Notes: a model not told the origin generated them from the sequence alone. Counted from the stretch's first letter, positions 34,020 to 43,589 are shown. The stretch: 64,000 nt of DNA from Kineosporia aurantiaca JCM 3230 (GCA_000719025.1 JODP01000020.1:62001-126000); one strand, 5' to 3'. Numbers and translations are program-made.

Positions 34020-34835
34020 GTGGGAAAACTGGACGGCAAGGTCGCTTTCATCACCGGGGCCGCACGCGGGCAGGGGCGTAGTCACGCGATCCGCCTGGCG
34101 CAGGAGGGGGCCGACATCATCGCCGTCGACCTGGCTGCGCAGATCGACACGGTCCCCTACCCGATGTCCACCCCGGAGGACCTGGCCCAGACCGCCAAAG
34201 AGGTCGAGGCCCTGGACCGCCGGATCTTCACGCAGGTGGCCGACGTCCGCGACCGGGACGCGCTGCAGGCCGCCTTCGACAGCGGGGTGGCCGAGCTCGG
34301 CCCGGTGGACATCGTGCTGGCCAACGCCGGCATCGCGCCGATGTCGCTGAACCCGAGGGCCGGGGAATGGCAGGACGTGGTCGACGTCAACCTGACCGGC
34401 GTCTACAACACCGTCGAGGTGGCCCGGCCCTCGATGGTCGGGCGGGGGCAGGGCGGCGCGATCGTGCTGACCAGCTCCACGGCCGGGATCAACGGGATCG
34501 GCGGGGACACCGCGGGCGGCCTGGGTTACACCGCGGCCAAGCACGGGGTGGTCGGGCTGATGCGCTCGTACGCGAACATCCTGGCGCCGCACTCCATCCG
34601 GGTGAACACCGTGCACCCGACCGGGGTGAACACGCCGATGGTGATCAACGAGGCGATGCAGGAGTACATCCAGGCCGACCCGTCGATGGGCAATGCGATG
34701 GCCAACGCCCTGCCGGTGGACCTGGTGCAGCCGGTGGACATTTCCAATGCAATTCTCTGGCTGGTCAGCGACGAGGCCCGGTACGTCACCGGGATCATGG
34801 TTCCGGTGGACGCCGGGTTCACCAACAAGAAGTAG
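34020..34835 (+). CDS. mycofactocin-coupled SDR oxidoreductase
   Basis: A 271-residue SDR of the mycofactocin-coupled subgroup (TIGR03971 type). It has the cofactor motif [21 protein letters not shown] and the subgroup-specific insertion with [25 protein letters not shown], which holds NAD(H) so that it is not freely exchanged and is instead reoxidised by mycofactocin. The catalytic Ser and YTAAKHG are present, and the HPTGVNTPM segment is typical. The start is GTG 34020, with AAGAGGAG upstream. It implies that the genome makes mycofactocin, although no mft gene cluster is in the window. The alcohol or aldehyde substrate is unknown. Confidence 0.9.
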   Translation: MGKLDGKVAFITGAARGQGRSHAIRLAQEGADIIAVDLAAQIDTVPYPMSTPEDLAQTAKEVEALDRRIFTQVADVRDRDALQAAFDSGVAELGPVDIVLANAGIAPMSLNPRAGEWQDVVDVNLTGVYNTVEVARPSMVGRGQGGAIVLTSSTAGINGIGGDTAGGLGYTAAKHGVVGLMRSYANILAPHSIRVNTVHPTGVNTPMVINEAMQEYIQADPSMGNAMANALPVDLVQPVDISNAILWLVSDEARYVTGIMVPVDAGFTNKK

Positions 34836-34930
34836 AAGTATTCACTGGTAAGGCCTTTCGGCGACGGGTTATGGTCGAAGACCGAGTTTATTCTCGGGCT
34901 TCCGCCGCCCGTCCCGAAAGGCCCCCCGCC

Positions 34931-36145
34931 GTGAACCCCGAGAGCGCCGAGACCGCCGAGATCCGCGGCGGGGTGCGGGCCACCTATGCGGCGTTCATCG
35001 CCACCGGCTTCGTGTTCGCCAGCTGGGCCTCCCGGATCCCGGACGTGAAGGAGAAGCTCGGGCTCAGCCCCGGCCGGCTCGGCCTGCTGCTGCTCTGCCT
35101 GGCGTTCGGCTCGCTGATCGCGCTGCCGCTGGCCGGGGCGATCGTCACCCGGTTCGGCTCCCGGCGCACGGTGGCGACGCTGGCGGTGATGGACGGGCTG
35201 TCGATGGCCCTGGTCGCGGTCGGCTACCAGATCGGTGTCCCGGTGGTCGCGCTCGGCCTGATCTGCTTCGGGTTCGCCCAGGGCGGCTGGGACGTGGCGA
35301 TGAACGTGCAGGGGGCGATCGTGGAACGCCGCCTGGGCCGGGCCATCATGCCCCGGTTCCACGCCGGGTTCAGCTTCGGCACGGTGGCCGCCGCCCTGGT
35401 CAGCGCCGTGCTGGTGGGCCTCGGGGTGTCGGTGACCGCGCACCTGCTGCTGGTCGCGGGGCTGGTGGCGGCCGGGGTGCCGTTCGCCGTCCGGGGGTTC
35501 GTGGCCGACGTCGATCCGGCTCCGGAGGAGCCCGAGCCCGGAGCCCCGTCGGCGCCGGTCCGGCCGGCCTGGTTCGAGCCCCGCACCCTGCTGATCGGGC
35601 TGTTCGTGCTCACCTTCGCGTTCGCCGAGGGCTCGGGGAACGACTGGGCCGGGGTGGCGCTGATCGACGGCTACGGCGCGCCGGCCCCGGTGGGCACGCT
35701 CGGGTTCGCGGTCTTCCTTTCCGCGATGACCACCGGGCGCTGGTTCGGCCCGCACCTCTTGGACAAGTACGGTCGGCCCGTTCTGCTGCGCACCCTGGCG
35801 GTGACCGCGACCGTCGGCGTCCTGATCTTCGTCTACGCCCCCAACATTCCCCTGGCCTGCGTCGGCACCGTGCTCTGGGGGCTGGGCACGTCACTCGGGT
35901 TCCCGGTCGGGATGAGCGCCGCCGCGGACGAGCCCGCCCGGGCCGCCGCCCGGGTGAGCGTCATCGCGTCCATCGGTTACTGCGCCTTCCTCGGTGGCCC
36001 GCCCCTGGTCGGCCTGCTCGGGGACACCTTCTCGGTGCTCAGCGCGCTGCTCGCGGTGGCCGTCGCGATGTTCGTCGCGGTGCTGCTGGCCCCGGCCACC
36101 AAGGAGCTGAAGGTTGCAGCGCGGCAGCCGGTCGTCATGGAGTGA
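34931..36145 (+). CDS. MFS transporter (YbjJ-like)
   Basis: A 12-segment transporter of about 404 residues. Its first helix GFVFASWASRIPDVKEKLGLSPGRLG matches the YbjJ-like MFS branch and the protein at 23.2 kb. A Pro/Glu-rich loop (DPAPEEPEPGAPSAP) separates the halves, and AEGSGNDWAGVALIDGYGAP follows. I chose GTG 34931 because AAAGG lies upstream and the membrane part starts soon after; ATG 34871 is the alternative. It follows the SDR on the same strand by 95 bases. It overlaps the convergent MDR gene by 11 bases. Confidence 0.85.
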   Translation: MNPESAETAEIRGGVRATYAAFIATGFVFASWASRIPDVKEKLGLSPGRLGLLLLCLAFGSLIALPLAGAIVTRFGSRRTVATLAVMDGLSMALVAVGYQIGVPVVALGLICFGFAQGGWDVAMNVQGAIVERRLGRAIMPRFHAGFSFGTVAAALVSAVLVGLGVSVTAHLLLVAGLVAAGVPFAVRGFVADVDPAPEEPEPGAPSAPVRPAWFEPRTLLIGLFVLTFAFAEGSGNDWAGVALIDGYGAPAPVGTLGFAVFLSAMTTGRWFGPHLLDKYGRPVLLRTLAVTATVGVLIFVYAPNIPLACVGTVLWGLGTSLGFPVGMSAAADEPARAAARVSVIASIGYCAFLGGPPLVGLLGDTFSVLSALLAVAVAMFVAVLLAPATKELKVAARQPVVME

Positions 36146-37064
36146 AGATGATCTTGCCCGGGGCGTGACCGGTCTCGCTCAGCTCGTGCGCCTCGGCTGC
36201 CCGCTCCAGAGGGAACACCCCGGCGATCCGCTGGGTCAGCCGGCCCTGCTCGGCGAGCGCGGCGGCGCGCGCCGGGCCTTCGATGGCCAGCGGGTCGGCG
36301 CCGGGGCCGGCTCCGCGGGAAAGGTGCACGCCGTATTCGCCGGCCTTCAGATCGGCGATGGTCACCACCTTGTCCGGGCTTCCGGCGATCGCGATCAGCT
36401 CCGGCAGCGAGCCGGAGGCCGCCGCGTCCAGCACCGCGTCGACCCCGCCCGGGGCCAGGTCCCGGACCCGGTCGGCCAGGCCCGGCCCGTAGCTGGTCGG
36501 CCGCACGCCGAGGGAGGCCAGGAACTCCTGGTTGCCCGGGCCGGCGGTGCCGATCACGGTGGCTCCGAGGGCGATCGCGAACTGGGCGGTGATCGAGCCG
36601 GCGCCCCCGGCGGCCCCCTCGATCAGCAGCGTCATGCCCTCCTTGACGCCCAGCCGGGTCAGCACCCGCTCCGCCGTCTCGGCATTACCGGCCAGGCCAC
36701 CGGCCTCCTCCCAGGTCAGAGTGGCCGGTTTGGGCACCCAGAGGCCGAGGACGGCGAACTCGGCGACGGCCCCGCCCAGGCCCGAGGCGTCAATACTCCC
36801 GAAGACCTCGTCGCCGATCCCGACGTCCGTCACCCCGGCACCGACCTCGTCCACCACACCCGCAGCGTCATGACCGAAGGTGTGCGGCAGGGCCAGCGGG
36901 ATCCAGTCCCGGAACCGCCCGGAGCGGAAGTAAGCGTCAGCCGGGGTCAGACCGGCGGCCCGGACCGAGATCCGGACCTGCCCGGGACCGGCGTGCGGTT
37001 CGGGCACTTCGCCCACGTGAAGCACACTTGCGGGCCCGTACTCGGAAAACTGGAGTGCTCTCAT
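36135..37064 (-). CDS. MDR-family NADP-dependent oxidoreductase
   Basis: A 309-residue zinc-free medium-chain reductase of the quinone-oxidoreductase type. The GroES-like part (MRALQFSEYGPASVLHVGEVPEPHAGPGQV, with FGHDAAGVV) is followed by a Rossmann part with LIEGAAGGAGSITAQ. The zinc-site cysteines are absent. It is divergent from a TetR gene with a palindromic operator between them, so it is probably repressed by that regulator and induced by an electrophile or small ligand. Confidence 0.87.
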   Translation of the reverse strand: MRALQFSEYGPASVLHVGEVPEPHAGPGQVRISVRAAGLTPADAYFRSGRFRDWIPLALPHTFGHDAAGVVDEVGAGVTDVGIGDEVFGSIDASGLGGAVAEFAVLGLWVPKPATLTWEEAGGLAGNAETAERVLTRLGVKEGMTLLIEGAAGGAGSITAQFAIALGATVIGTAGPGNQEFLASLGVRPTSYGPGLADRVRDLAPGGVDAVLDAAASGSLPELIAIAGSPDKVVTIADLKAGEYGVHLSRGAGPGADPLAIEGPARAAALAEQGRLTQRIAGVFPLERAAEAHELSETGHAPGKIIFTP

Positions 37065-37093
37065 GGCTCGGACGCTAAGCGGATCACCCCGTC

Positions 37094-37108
37094 CACTTGG
37101 CTAAAGTG
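37094..37108. promoter_or_regulatory. TetR operator in the MDR/TetR gap
   Basis: CACTTGGCTAAAGTG is an inverted repeat (CACTT, 5-base spacer, AAGTG) in the 49-base gap between the divergent MDR and TetR genes. It lies 6 bases before the TetR GTG start and overlaps a TAAAGT -10-like box. It is the natural binding site for the adjacent TetR protein. Confidence 0.65.
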
Positions 37109-37113
37109 AGAGC

Positions 37114-37734
37114 GTGACCGCCGAAGTGACTCACCTGCGTTCGGACGCCCGGGACAATCGGGACCGCATCCTGGAGGTGGCCCGGGCGGCGTTCGCCACC
37201 GAGGGCCTGGACGTGCCGATGCGGGAGATCGCGCGCCGCGCCGAGATCGGCCCGGCCACCCTCTACCGCCGCTTCCCGACCAAGGAGGCGCTGGTCGTCG
37301 AGGCGTTCCGGGAGCAGATGGGCGCCTGCGACACGATCATCGATGCGGCGCTGGCCGATCCGGACCCCTGGCGCGGCTTCTGCACCTTCATCGAGCAGCT
37401 GTTCGAGCTGCATGCGCTGGACCGGGGTTTCACGGCCGCGTTCATGTCGGCCTACCCGAACGCCCTGGACTTCACCGCGGGCCGGAACGCGTCACTGCTC
37501 CGGGTCGCGGAGCTGGCCGCGCGGGCGCGGGCCGAGGGTGGTCTGCGCGCTGATTTCGTGCTGGAGGACCTGCTGCTGATGATCATGGGCAACAGTGGGC
37601 TGCGTACTTCCTCACCGGAGGCCGCCGTGGCCGCGTCCAGACGCTTCGCCGCCCTGGCGATCGAGGCGTTCCGGGCCTCCGGGTCCAGCGCCGCGCTGCC
37701 CCCGCCGGCCCGGGTCTCCCTCACCCGCTCGTGA
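37114..37734 (+). CDS. TetR family regulator
   Basis: A 206-residue TetR-family repressor. The N-terminal helix-turn-helix (MREIARRAEIGPATLYRRFPTKEALVVEAF) is typical. The C-terminal domain (EQLFELHALDRGFTAAFMS, then LLLMIMGNSGL) matches the subfamily that guards NADP-dependent oxidoreductase genes. The GTG start is at 37114. Its probable operator and target are immediately upstream. The gene ends just before the repeat array at 37.75 kb. Confidence 0.87.
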   Translation: MTAEVTHLRSDARDNRDRILEVARAAFATEGLDVPMREIARRAEIGPATLYRRFPTKEALVVEAFREQMGACDTIIDAALADPDPWRGFCTFIEQLFELHALDRGFTAAFMSAYPNALDFTAGRNASLLRVAELAARARAEGGLRADFVLEDLLLMIMGNSGLRTSSPEAAVAASRRFAALAIEAFRASGSSAALPPPARVSLTRS

Positions 37735-37748
37735 TCACCGACAAATTC

Positions 37749-37797
37749 CCCCGTGATCATGGACTTTTCATCGGGACAAAAGTCCATGATCACGGGG
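37749..37797. terminator. perfect 20-bp stem hairpin at the convergent junction
   Basis: Arms 37749-37768 and 37778-37797 are exact complements (20 bp) with a 9-base loop CATCGGGAC. The arm holds the CCCCGTGATCATG core followed by GACTTTT. It lies 15 bases after the TetR stop, between convergent genes, and could end transcription from both sides. It is also the first part of the repeat array. Confidence 0.75.
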
Positions 37798-37885
37798 AAA
37801 GAAGTCCATGATCACGGGGAAAGAAGTCCATGATCACGGGGAAAGAAGTCCATGATCACGGGGAAAGAAGTCCATGATCACGAGG
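37785..37885. repeat. five direct CATGATCACGGGG repeats, 22-bp period
   Basis: Cores start at 37785, 37807, 37829, 37851 and 37873, exactly 22 bases apart, with the constant 9-base spacer AAAGAAGTC. The fifth core has A for G at position 11. With the inverted core at 37749-37761 this repeats the layout seen at 10.9 kb, where the spacer is different. The spacers are constant, so it is not a CRISPR array. Confidence 0.92.
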
Positions 37886-37900
37886 GAGGGGTGGGGGGAG

Positions 37901-38530
37901 CTAGGGGCGGCGGCGGGAGCGGACGGCGTGGGCGCTGATGACTTCACCGGGGTTCACCGTGGTGCCCCGGAGCACGGTCGCCCGGGCGGCCACCCAGGCG
38001 CCCCGGCCGATCCGGATCGGCGCGTTGTCGAACTCGAAGGCCGGGTCGTCGTGCCGATGACTACCGGTGCAGAGCATCGACTCCTGGCTGAGGCAGACGT
38101 CGTCCTCGATCACGATCGGTTCCAGGTTCAGCAGCCAGGCGCCCTCGCCGATCCAGCAGTCGTCCCCAATGCTGAGCTTCCACGGCCAGAGCACCCGGAC
38201 CCGGTGGCGGATCAGCACCCGGTCGCCGACCTGGGCGCCGAAGGCGCGCAGAATGGCCGGCCGGAACCGCGGCGGCAGCCACCACTTCGAGAAGACCAGG
38301 TTCATCGTGGCGAACCAGGCGGCCTGCCAGAGCCGGGAGCGGCCCTTGTGGTAACCGGCGCCGGTGAAGGCGGCCAGATCGCGGGGCAGCCGTTCGGGCT
38401 TCACCTCGATCGGCGAAACCGGCTGGGCCGGAGGGAACAAGGAGTCCATCGCCGGCATCGCGCGCCGGGCAGAGGGGGTGCGCTGGACCCGTGGGGAGGG
38501 GGTGCCGGTCAGGTCGATGCTCTCGGTCAT
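37901..38530 (-). CDS. WcaF-like acetyltransferase (left-handed beta-helix)
   Basis: A 209-residue acyltransferase of the hexapeptide-repeat family. The N-terminal YHKGRSRLWQAAWFATMNLVFSKWWLPPRFRPAILRAFGAQVG matches colanic-acid WcaF, and the hexapeptide repeats (IGDDCWIGEGAWLLNLEPIVIEDDVCLSQES) include the catalytic His near SHRHDDPAF. It probably O-acetylates a sugar of the exopolysaccharide. ATG 38530 overlaps the stop of the glycosyltransferase (ATGA). It is the last gene of the three-gene exopolysaccharide operon. The C-terminus ends close to the repeat array. Confidence 0.85.
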   Translation of the reverse strand: MTESIDLTGTPSPRVQRTPSARRAMPAMDSLFPPAQPVSPIEVKPERLPRDLAAFTGAGYHKGRSRLWQAAWFATMNLVFSKWWLPPRFRPAILRAFGAQVGDRVLIRHRVRVLWPWKLSIGDDCWIGEGAWLLNLEPIVIEDDVCLSQESMLCTGSHRHDDPAFEFDNAPIRIGRGAWVAARATVLRGTTVNPGEVISAHAVRSRRRP

Positions 38531-39942
38531 CCGTGCAGGCACTCCTCGATCAGGGCGTCCAGTCGGCCCGCGGCAGCCTCCCGGCCCAGGTTGGCCTCGG
38601 CGTAAACCCTTCCCAGCAGTCCCATTTCCCGGCACTGGCCGGGCCGGGCCCGCAGCGCGAGCACGCCCTCGGCCAGGGCCGCCGGATCGCCGGGGGCGAC
38701 CAGATGGGCGGCGCCGTTGGTGCGGCGTAGTTCGGCGGCGGTGGCTCCGTCGTCGCCGACGGCCGCGATCACCGCCCGCCCGGCGGTCAGGTACGAGGTG
38801 AGCTTGCTGGGCAGCGACATGTCGCCCACTCCGGGGCGCTCGTTCACCACCAGCAGGTCGGCCGCGGCCAGGGACTGCGGATACTTCACCCCGTCCAGCG
38901 GGTCGACGAACTCCAGGTCGGCCAGCCCCCGGGCCTGGGCCTGGATCGCCGCGCGCTGGCTGCCGTCGCCGATGATCACGAAGCGCACCCCGGCGTCGCG
39001 CTCGGCGCAGATCCGGGCCGCCTCGACCAGGTTGCCGAGATCCTGCTTCAGCCCGATGTTTCCGGTGTGGACGACGGTGAACGGGCGCTGCGGCCAGCCC
39101 AGGGCGTCGCGGGCGTCGGCCTGGGAGAGGCCGGAGGCGTGGATGTGGGTCCAGTTCGGGAGCAGGCGGATCCGCTCGTCCGGCACCCCGTAGGCCCGCA
39201 CCTGGTCGCGGAACGCGTCACTGACCACGGCGACCAGATCGGCCCGGCGCAGCGCGTATCGCTCGATCGCGGCGGTGGCGGCGCTGACCTTGCCGCCGCC
39301 CCCGGAGATCCCGCTCTGGGTGGCCGCTTTCGCCATCAGATCCTGGACCACGACGATCAGGGGAGCGCCGGTGCGCTGGGCCACCTGGGCCGCGGCCACG
39401 GCGCCGCCGAGCGCGGGGGTGACCGCGACGACCAGGTCGGGGCGCTGCTCGACCCGCGTCGTCATGCAGTTCAGCAGGAAGCTGGCCTCGTACCCGGCCC
39501 GCCGTAAAGCGCTCTGGCGGGCGGGAACGTAGTGCCGCAGCCGCCGGATGGTCAGGCCGTCGTGCTGACCGATCCCGGCCACCCCGTCAAAGGCGTCCCC
39601 GACCTGCCGGCCGATCTCCCGCGTCCGCAAGCGGTAGCGGTACTGGGGGTCGAGGTGCCAGTTCGGGTAATGAGGGACGCCGGTCAGCACCGTGACGCTG
39701 CGGGCCTGGGTGGCGAGGTGGTCGGTCATCCCGGTGGTGTAGGGGGCGATCCCGGTCGGCTCGGGCGCGTAGTTGATGCCCACGACCAGGACGTGCTTCC
39801 CGGCCAGGGGGGTGGTGTGGCGCTGACTGGGGACTGCCGGGGCCGCACCGGTCTTCGGCAGGATGACGGGCAGATCGGCCGCCGGACGGGCCTGGCGATC
39901 CGGCCGGGTCGCGCGGGTCGTACGGGTGGTGGTCGGATCCAT
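38527..39942 (-). CDS. WcaI-like glycosyltransferase, family 4
   Basis: A 471-residue GT-B glycosyltransferase (GT4). It begins, after a 55-residue Thr/Arg-rich tail, with HVLVVGINYAPEPTGIAPYTTGMTDHL, the WcaI signature. The C-terminal donor domain has VVHTGNIGLKQDLGNLVEAA and an S-L-P-S-K-L-T-S-Y-L motif near the end. It would add a sugar to the lipid-linked exopolysaccharide unit on the cytoplasmic side. The start is ATG 39942, 3 bases after the sugar-transferase stop; the longer frame to 39990 overlaps that gene. Confidence 0.87.
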   Translation of the reverse strand: MDPTTTRTTRATRPDRQARPAADLPVILPKTGAAPAVPSQRHTTPLAGKHVLVVGINYAPEPTGIAPYTTGMTDHLATQARSVTVLTGVPHYPNWHLDPQYRYRLRTREIGRQVGDAFDGVAGIGQHDGLTIRRLRHYVPARQSALRRAGYEASFLLNCMTTRVEQRPDLVVAVTPALGGAVAAAQVAQRTGAPLIVVVQDLMAKAATQSGISGGGGKVSAATAAIERYALRRADLVAVVSDAFRDQVRAYGVPDERIRLLPNWTHIHASGLSQADARDALGWPQRPFTVVHTGNIGLKQDLGNLVEAARICAERDAGVRFVIIGDGSQRAAIQAQARGLADLEFVDPLDGVKYPQSLAAADLLVVNERPGVGDMSLPSKLTSYLTAGRAVIAAVGDDGATAAELRRTNGAAHLVAPGDPAALAEGVLALRARPGQCREMGLLGRVYAEANLGREAAAGRLDALIEECLHG

Positions 39943-39944
39943 GA

Positions 39945-41537
39945 TCAGTAGGCTCCCGAGCCCTGGGTGACGGCGCGCACAGTGCGCCACAGAATGGACA
40001 GATCGAGCGCCAGTGACCAGTTGTCGACGTAGCGCAGGTCGAGTCGCAGCGACTCCTCCCAGGTCAGGTCCGACCGGCCGGAGACCTGCCAGAGGCCGGT
40101 CATCCCGGGGCGGACCCGCAGCCGGCGGATCTCGGTGCGGGAGTAGCCGGCCACCTCGCTGGGCAGCGGCGGCCGGGGGCCGACCAGGGACATGTTGCCG
40201 CGCAGCACGTTCAGCAGCTGCGGCAGCTCGTCCAGCGAGTACTTGCGCAGCACCCGGCCGATCCGGGTGACCCGTGGGTCCTGCCGGATCTTGAAGAGCA
40301 CGCCGTTGCCCTCGTTCGCCTCGGCCAGGGCGGTCAGTCGCTGCTCGGCGTCCACCACCATCGAGCGGAACTTGTAGACGGTGAACTCCTGGCCGTCGGT
40401 GCCGACCCGGGTCTGCCGGAACAGCGCCGGGCCGCGGCTGGTCAGCCGGACGGCCAGGGCCAGGCCCATCATCAGCGGGCCGAGCAGGAGCAGCAGGACG
40501 CTGGTGGCGCTGTAGTCGAAGGCCACCTTGAGCGCGCGGCGGGTGCCCTTGAGCACCGGACGCTCGAGGTGCAGCAGGGACATCCCGGCCAGTGGGCGGA
40601 TCGACAGGCGCGGACCGGCCACCTCGACGATGCCGGGGGAGACCAGGAGCTCGATGCCGCGCTCCTCCAGGGCCCAGGACAGCCGGCGCAGGGCGTGCCC
40701 GGACAGGTCGGGCTGGGAGACCACGGCGACCGCGTCCGCGTCCACCCGCCGCGCCGCCGAGAGCACGTCGTTCGGGGTGCCCAGCACCGGCACCTCGTTC
40801 ACGTGAGAAGGGGTGATCTCCTCGTCGGCCAGGCAGACCCCGACCGGCACGATGCCGTGGTGCAGCGAGTTCTCGGTGTGCCGGAGCTGGTCGATCAGCG
40901 CCACCGCGGCGTCGCCCCGGCCGACCACCAGGGTGCGGTGCAGACCCCGCCCGGCGGCCCGGGCGTGCCGCAGGCCGATCCGCAGCAGACCCCGGCCGAT
41001 CATGCTGCCGAGCACCGCGAAGGGCACGGCAATCAGGGCGATGGTGCGCGGGAAGTTGCCGTTCAGGCTGTACGCGACGGCGGCCACGGTGGCGAACAGG
41101 ATCAGACCGGCCCGGGCCATCCGGTGGAACTCCTCCGGCCCGGCCCCGATGTAGCGGTGCTCGTACGTCCGGTAGAGCCAGTTGAGCAGCACCCAGGTCG
41201 CCGGGAGGGCGACCGGCAGCACCAGGTAGATGTCCGGGATGGTGCCGAAGCGCACCCGGACCGCGAGGGCGGCGGCAACCGCGGCGACGGCCAGATCGCA
41301 GGAGCGTGCGTACCGGCTGTAGCGGGCCATCAGCACCCGGGGGCGTTCCAGCCGGCGGGTGATCTGCAGACCGGTGCGCCAGGAAGGAGCCAGTAATTCG
41401 TCGAAACTGGGTCCGGCCGGTCCGGCGGCCGGAGAAGAATCCGAATCGGTAAAGCCGGTTCCGGGCCGAAAGGCAGGTTCTCGCTCGATCAGCTGATCGA
41501 TGGACAGATCTGCTCCAGAAGCCTCGGAAACGGACAT
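39945..41537 (-). CDS. exopolysaccharide polyprenyl glycosylphosphotransferase (first copy)
   Basis: A 530-residue WcaJ/CpsE-type enzyme that starts exopolysaccharide synthesis by transferring a sugar phosphate to undecaprenyl phosphate. There are four N-terminal membrane segments (about residues 75-190), a CoA-binding-like domain ([14 protein letters not shown]), then one membrane segment ([23 protein letters not shown]) and the catalytic PF02397 domain with [34 protein letters not shown] and [20 protein letters not shown]. It is the first gene of an operon with the glycosyltransferase and acetyltransferase. A close paralogue lies at 56.6 kb, and both stand divergent to a copy of the same unknown membrane protein. 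Confidence 0.92.
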   Translation of the reverse strand: MSVSEASGADLSIDQLIEREPAFRPGTGFTDSDSSPAAGPAGPSFDELLAPSWRTGLQITRRLERPRVLMARYSRYARSCDLAVAAVAAALAVRVRFGTIPDIYLVLPVALPATWVLLNWLYRTYEHRYIGAGPEEFHRMARAGLILFATVAAVAYSLNGNFPRTIALIAVPFAVLGSMIGRGLLRIGLRHARAAGRGLHRTLVVGRGDAAVALIDQLRHTENSLHHGIVPVGVCLADEEITPSHVNEVPVLGTPNDVLSAARRVDADAVAVVSQPDLSGHALRRLSWALEERGIELLVSPGIVEVAGPRLSIRPLAGMSLLHLERPVLKGTRRALKVAFDYSATSVLLLLLGPLMMGLALAVRLTSRGPALFRQTRVGTDGQEFTVYKFRSMVVDAEQRLTALAEANEGNGVLFKIRQDPRVTRIGRVLRKYSLDELPQLLNVLRGNMSLVGPRPPLPSEVAGYSRTEIRRLRVRPGMTGLWQVSGRSDLTWEESLRLDLRYVDNWSLALDLSILWRTVRAVTQGSGAY

Positions 41538-42137
41538 CGGATTCGGCCCCCCACGGCGAGTACCACGGTCCGGCCGGGAACAGACCCCCATTGGCCGACG
41601 CCGGACCCGTGACTCAGGTTAGGACGAATGATCTTGCTGGTCAGTGACTTTCCGGCAACTCGGGCGGTTGCGAACCGTTCGGTCGGGGCCCGGACGCCGC
41701 CCGGGGGAGCGCACCTTGGCTGATCGGCCGATCTTTTCCGGCGGGGAATTCCCGGGAAAAGAGCACAAAGCTGCTCCGCCGGGAAATGCGCCGGAGAATT
41801 TCGGTCAGTGATAGCGCGGGGCCCGCTCTTGCGGAAAGGGGCACTCGGACGCCGCCGCGGTCGCCGGGCGCCGTTGCCCTCGCCCGCACCGCCGGATCCG
41901 GTGCCGCGGCCTTCCCTGGCCGACGGGTCGATCAGTGGTGCTTCATCACTGTCTGCGATCAGAACCGTACACCAGGAGGAGCCGTCCCGTGGCACTCAGG
42001 TATTGACGCGTCGCATTGCGTGATTGATGGTGATTTGCACCGACTGGTCCGGTGAAGGGGAGATCCTTCGCGTACGGGGCACGGGTGCCGGCGGAACCTT
42101 CAACCCGCGTTCGGAGCAACGCACGAGGAGCGACAAG
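41538..42137. other. divergent intergenic region, 600 bp
   Basis: This region separates the sugar transferase and the unknown membrane protein. It includes AT-richer segments and several short inverted repeats (for example AGTG-N9-CACT near 41935-41951 and TTCCCGGGAA near 41750). GGTCAGTGA occurs twice. No gene or riboswitch was recognised; minus-strand frames at 41.5-42.0 kb are Arg-rich noise. Confidence 0.5.
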
Positions 42138-43589
42138 GTGACCGTGAACGAGACCACCGGGGCCGGGGCGGCCCGGCACCTGGCCGAACCGAGCACCTCG
42201 TCGGCCCCTCCCGACGACCTGGTGACCCGGTTGCTGAGTGCCGCCTGCTATCTGTACGACGACATCGCCGACTCCGCCGAGCACGCCTTCCTGACCCCGA
42301 CCCGGCGCGCGTTCAGCCCGAACTGGCAGGTGGACGTCGTGGCCCTGGCCCGGCACGCGGCCCGGGCCCGGAAGCTGCGGACCGACCGGGACGCCTGGCT
42401 GAACCGGGAGATCTGGTACGTCGGCGGCACCCTGGTGCTCGGTCTGCTGCTCACCTTCTCCGGAGTTCTCAGCCTGTTCCAGTTCGTCCTGGTGATCCTC
42501 TTCCTGGCCTTCTGGGCCTACGTGGTGGCCGTCGGGATCGTCTTCTACCAGTTGCGCACCGCCCGCCGGGCCGCCGTCGACGCGGTGCTCAACCCCGGAG
42601 CCAACCCGCCCCCGCCGCTGCGCAGCTTCACCGCCGAGGAGGCGCTGCGCGACCTGAACCACTGCAATGCGATTCTCTACCGGGCCGATTCGCCGCCGTT
42701 CGTGGGCTCCGGAGTGAAGCTCGACGGCTGGCAGATCACCATCGACATCAGCCGCCGCACCGAGCCCGAGTTCGAGCCGGTCACCGGCACCGACCTGCAG
42801 GCCGCCCTGCTCGAGCTGCTGCCGGGCAAGATCAGCCCGCGGCCCTCCGGGGCGCACCGGCTCTACGTCCGGGGCGGCGCCAGCGCCCTGGGGGTGGAGC
42901 TGTACCGCAACGGGCCGGTCGAGCCGGAGCTGGAGGAGACGCTGAACTTCCGCCGCCCGGTCCCGGTGATCTCCCCGGCCCAGCTCCGCCAGTACTTCGG
43001 CCGGCGGGACGAGACCGTGCGCGTCTACACGTGTTTCCAGCAGTCGTCCTGGGGCGGGCAGGTCGTGGTCAGCCTGTTCGTGCGGGCCCACGTGGCCAAC
43101 GAGACGCTCTTCATCGAGGGTCAGGTGTATGCCCTTCGCCCGCTGCACGAGGAGCTCTACGAGGCCCAGTCGCTGCCGTTGGGCACCTCGGCCGAGCTGT
43201 CCGCGCTCGGCCCGATCGCCTTCGGTACCGCTTCGGCGCTGCTGCTGAACGCCCCCTCGGTGGTGATGAAGAATCATCGGGCGGCCCGGCTCTACGCCGC
43301 CAATGCGGCCGAGGCGGACGCCGAGATCGCCTCCCGCACCGACGTCGACTTCGGCGCGGTGCGCAGCGTGCGGGAGCAGGTGACGAATTTCGACCTGGCC
43401 GACCACTTCGCCGCGGCCGACGAGGAGCTCTACTACCAGGTGTTCACCCGCCGCACGATGGAGTGCATCGACGTGTTCCTGCGCTCGCGCGGGGTGGACC
43501 CGACCGAGTTCGCCGGCCAGAGTGCGGCGATCATCAGCCAGGCCACGGCGAATGCGCACACCCTCTACGGGGACAAGACAGCGGGCTGA
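42138..43589 (+). CDS. unknown two-segment membrane protein (module copy 1)
   Basis: A 483-residue protein of unknown function. Residues about 55-75 contain SPNWQVDVVALARHAARAR. Two membrane segments follow (about 92-113 and 116-138), then a large soluble domain of about 340 residues with RLYVRGG, LNFRRPV, WGGQVVVSLFVR, YALRPLHEELYEAQSLPLG and HFAAADEELYYQVFTRR. These blocks recur in the same order in the protein at 58.6 kb, so the two are paralogues at roughly 25-30 percent identity by eye. Both are divergent from a sugar-transferase gene. The GTG start has GAGGAG upstream. No catalytic motif is recognisable. Confidence 0.75.
   Translation: MTVNETTGAGAARHLAEPSTSSAPPDDLVTRLLSAACYLYDDIADSAEHAFLTPTRRAFSPNWQVDVVALARHAARARKLRTDRDAWLNREIWYVGGTLVLGLLLTFSGVLSLFQFVLVILFLAFWAYVVAVGIVFYQLRTARRAAVDAVLNPGANPPPPLRSFTAEEALRDLNHCNAILYRADSPPFVGSGVKLDGWQITIDISRRTEPEFEPVTGTDLQAALLELLPGKISPRPSGAHRLYVRGGASALGVELYRNGPVEPELEETLNFRRPVPVISPAQLRQYFGRRDETVRVYTCFQQSSWGGQVVVSLFVRAHVANETLFIEGQVYALRPLHEELYEAQSLPLGTSAELSALGPIAFGTASALLLNAPSVVMKNHRAARLYAANAAEADAEIASRTDVDFGAVRSVREQVTNFDLADHFAAADEELYYQVFTRRTMECIDVFLRSRGVDPTEFAGQSAAIISQATANAHTLYGDKTAG

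Noticed and set aside
37785..37885. CRISPR array
   Set aside because: Spacers are identical and only 9 bases long, and no cas genes are near.
41635..41644. Shared TGCTGGTCAG in both sugar-transferase upstream regions (also 58380-58389)
   Set aside because: A 10-base match at different distances from the starts is likely by chance in about 1 kb of GC-rich DNA.
42024..42137. Extended N-terminus of the first unknown membrane protein
   Set aside because: No ribosome site at 42024, and GAGGAG fits the GTG at 42138; residues before it are not like the paralogue.
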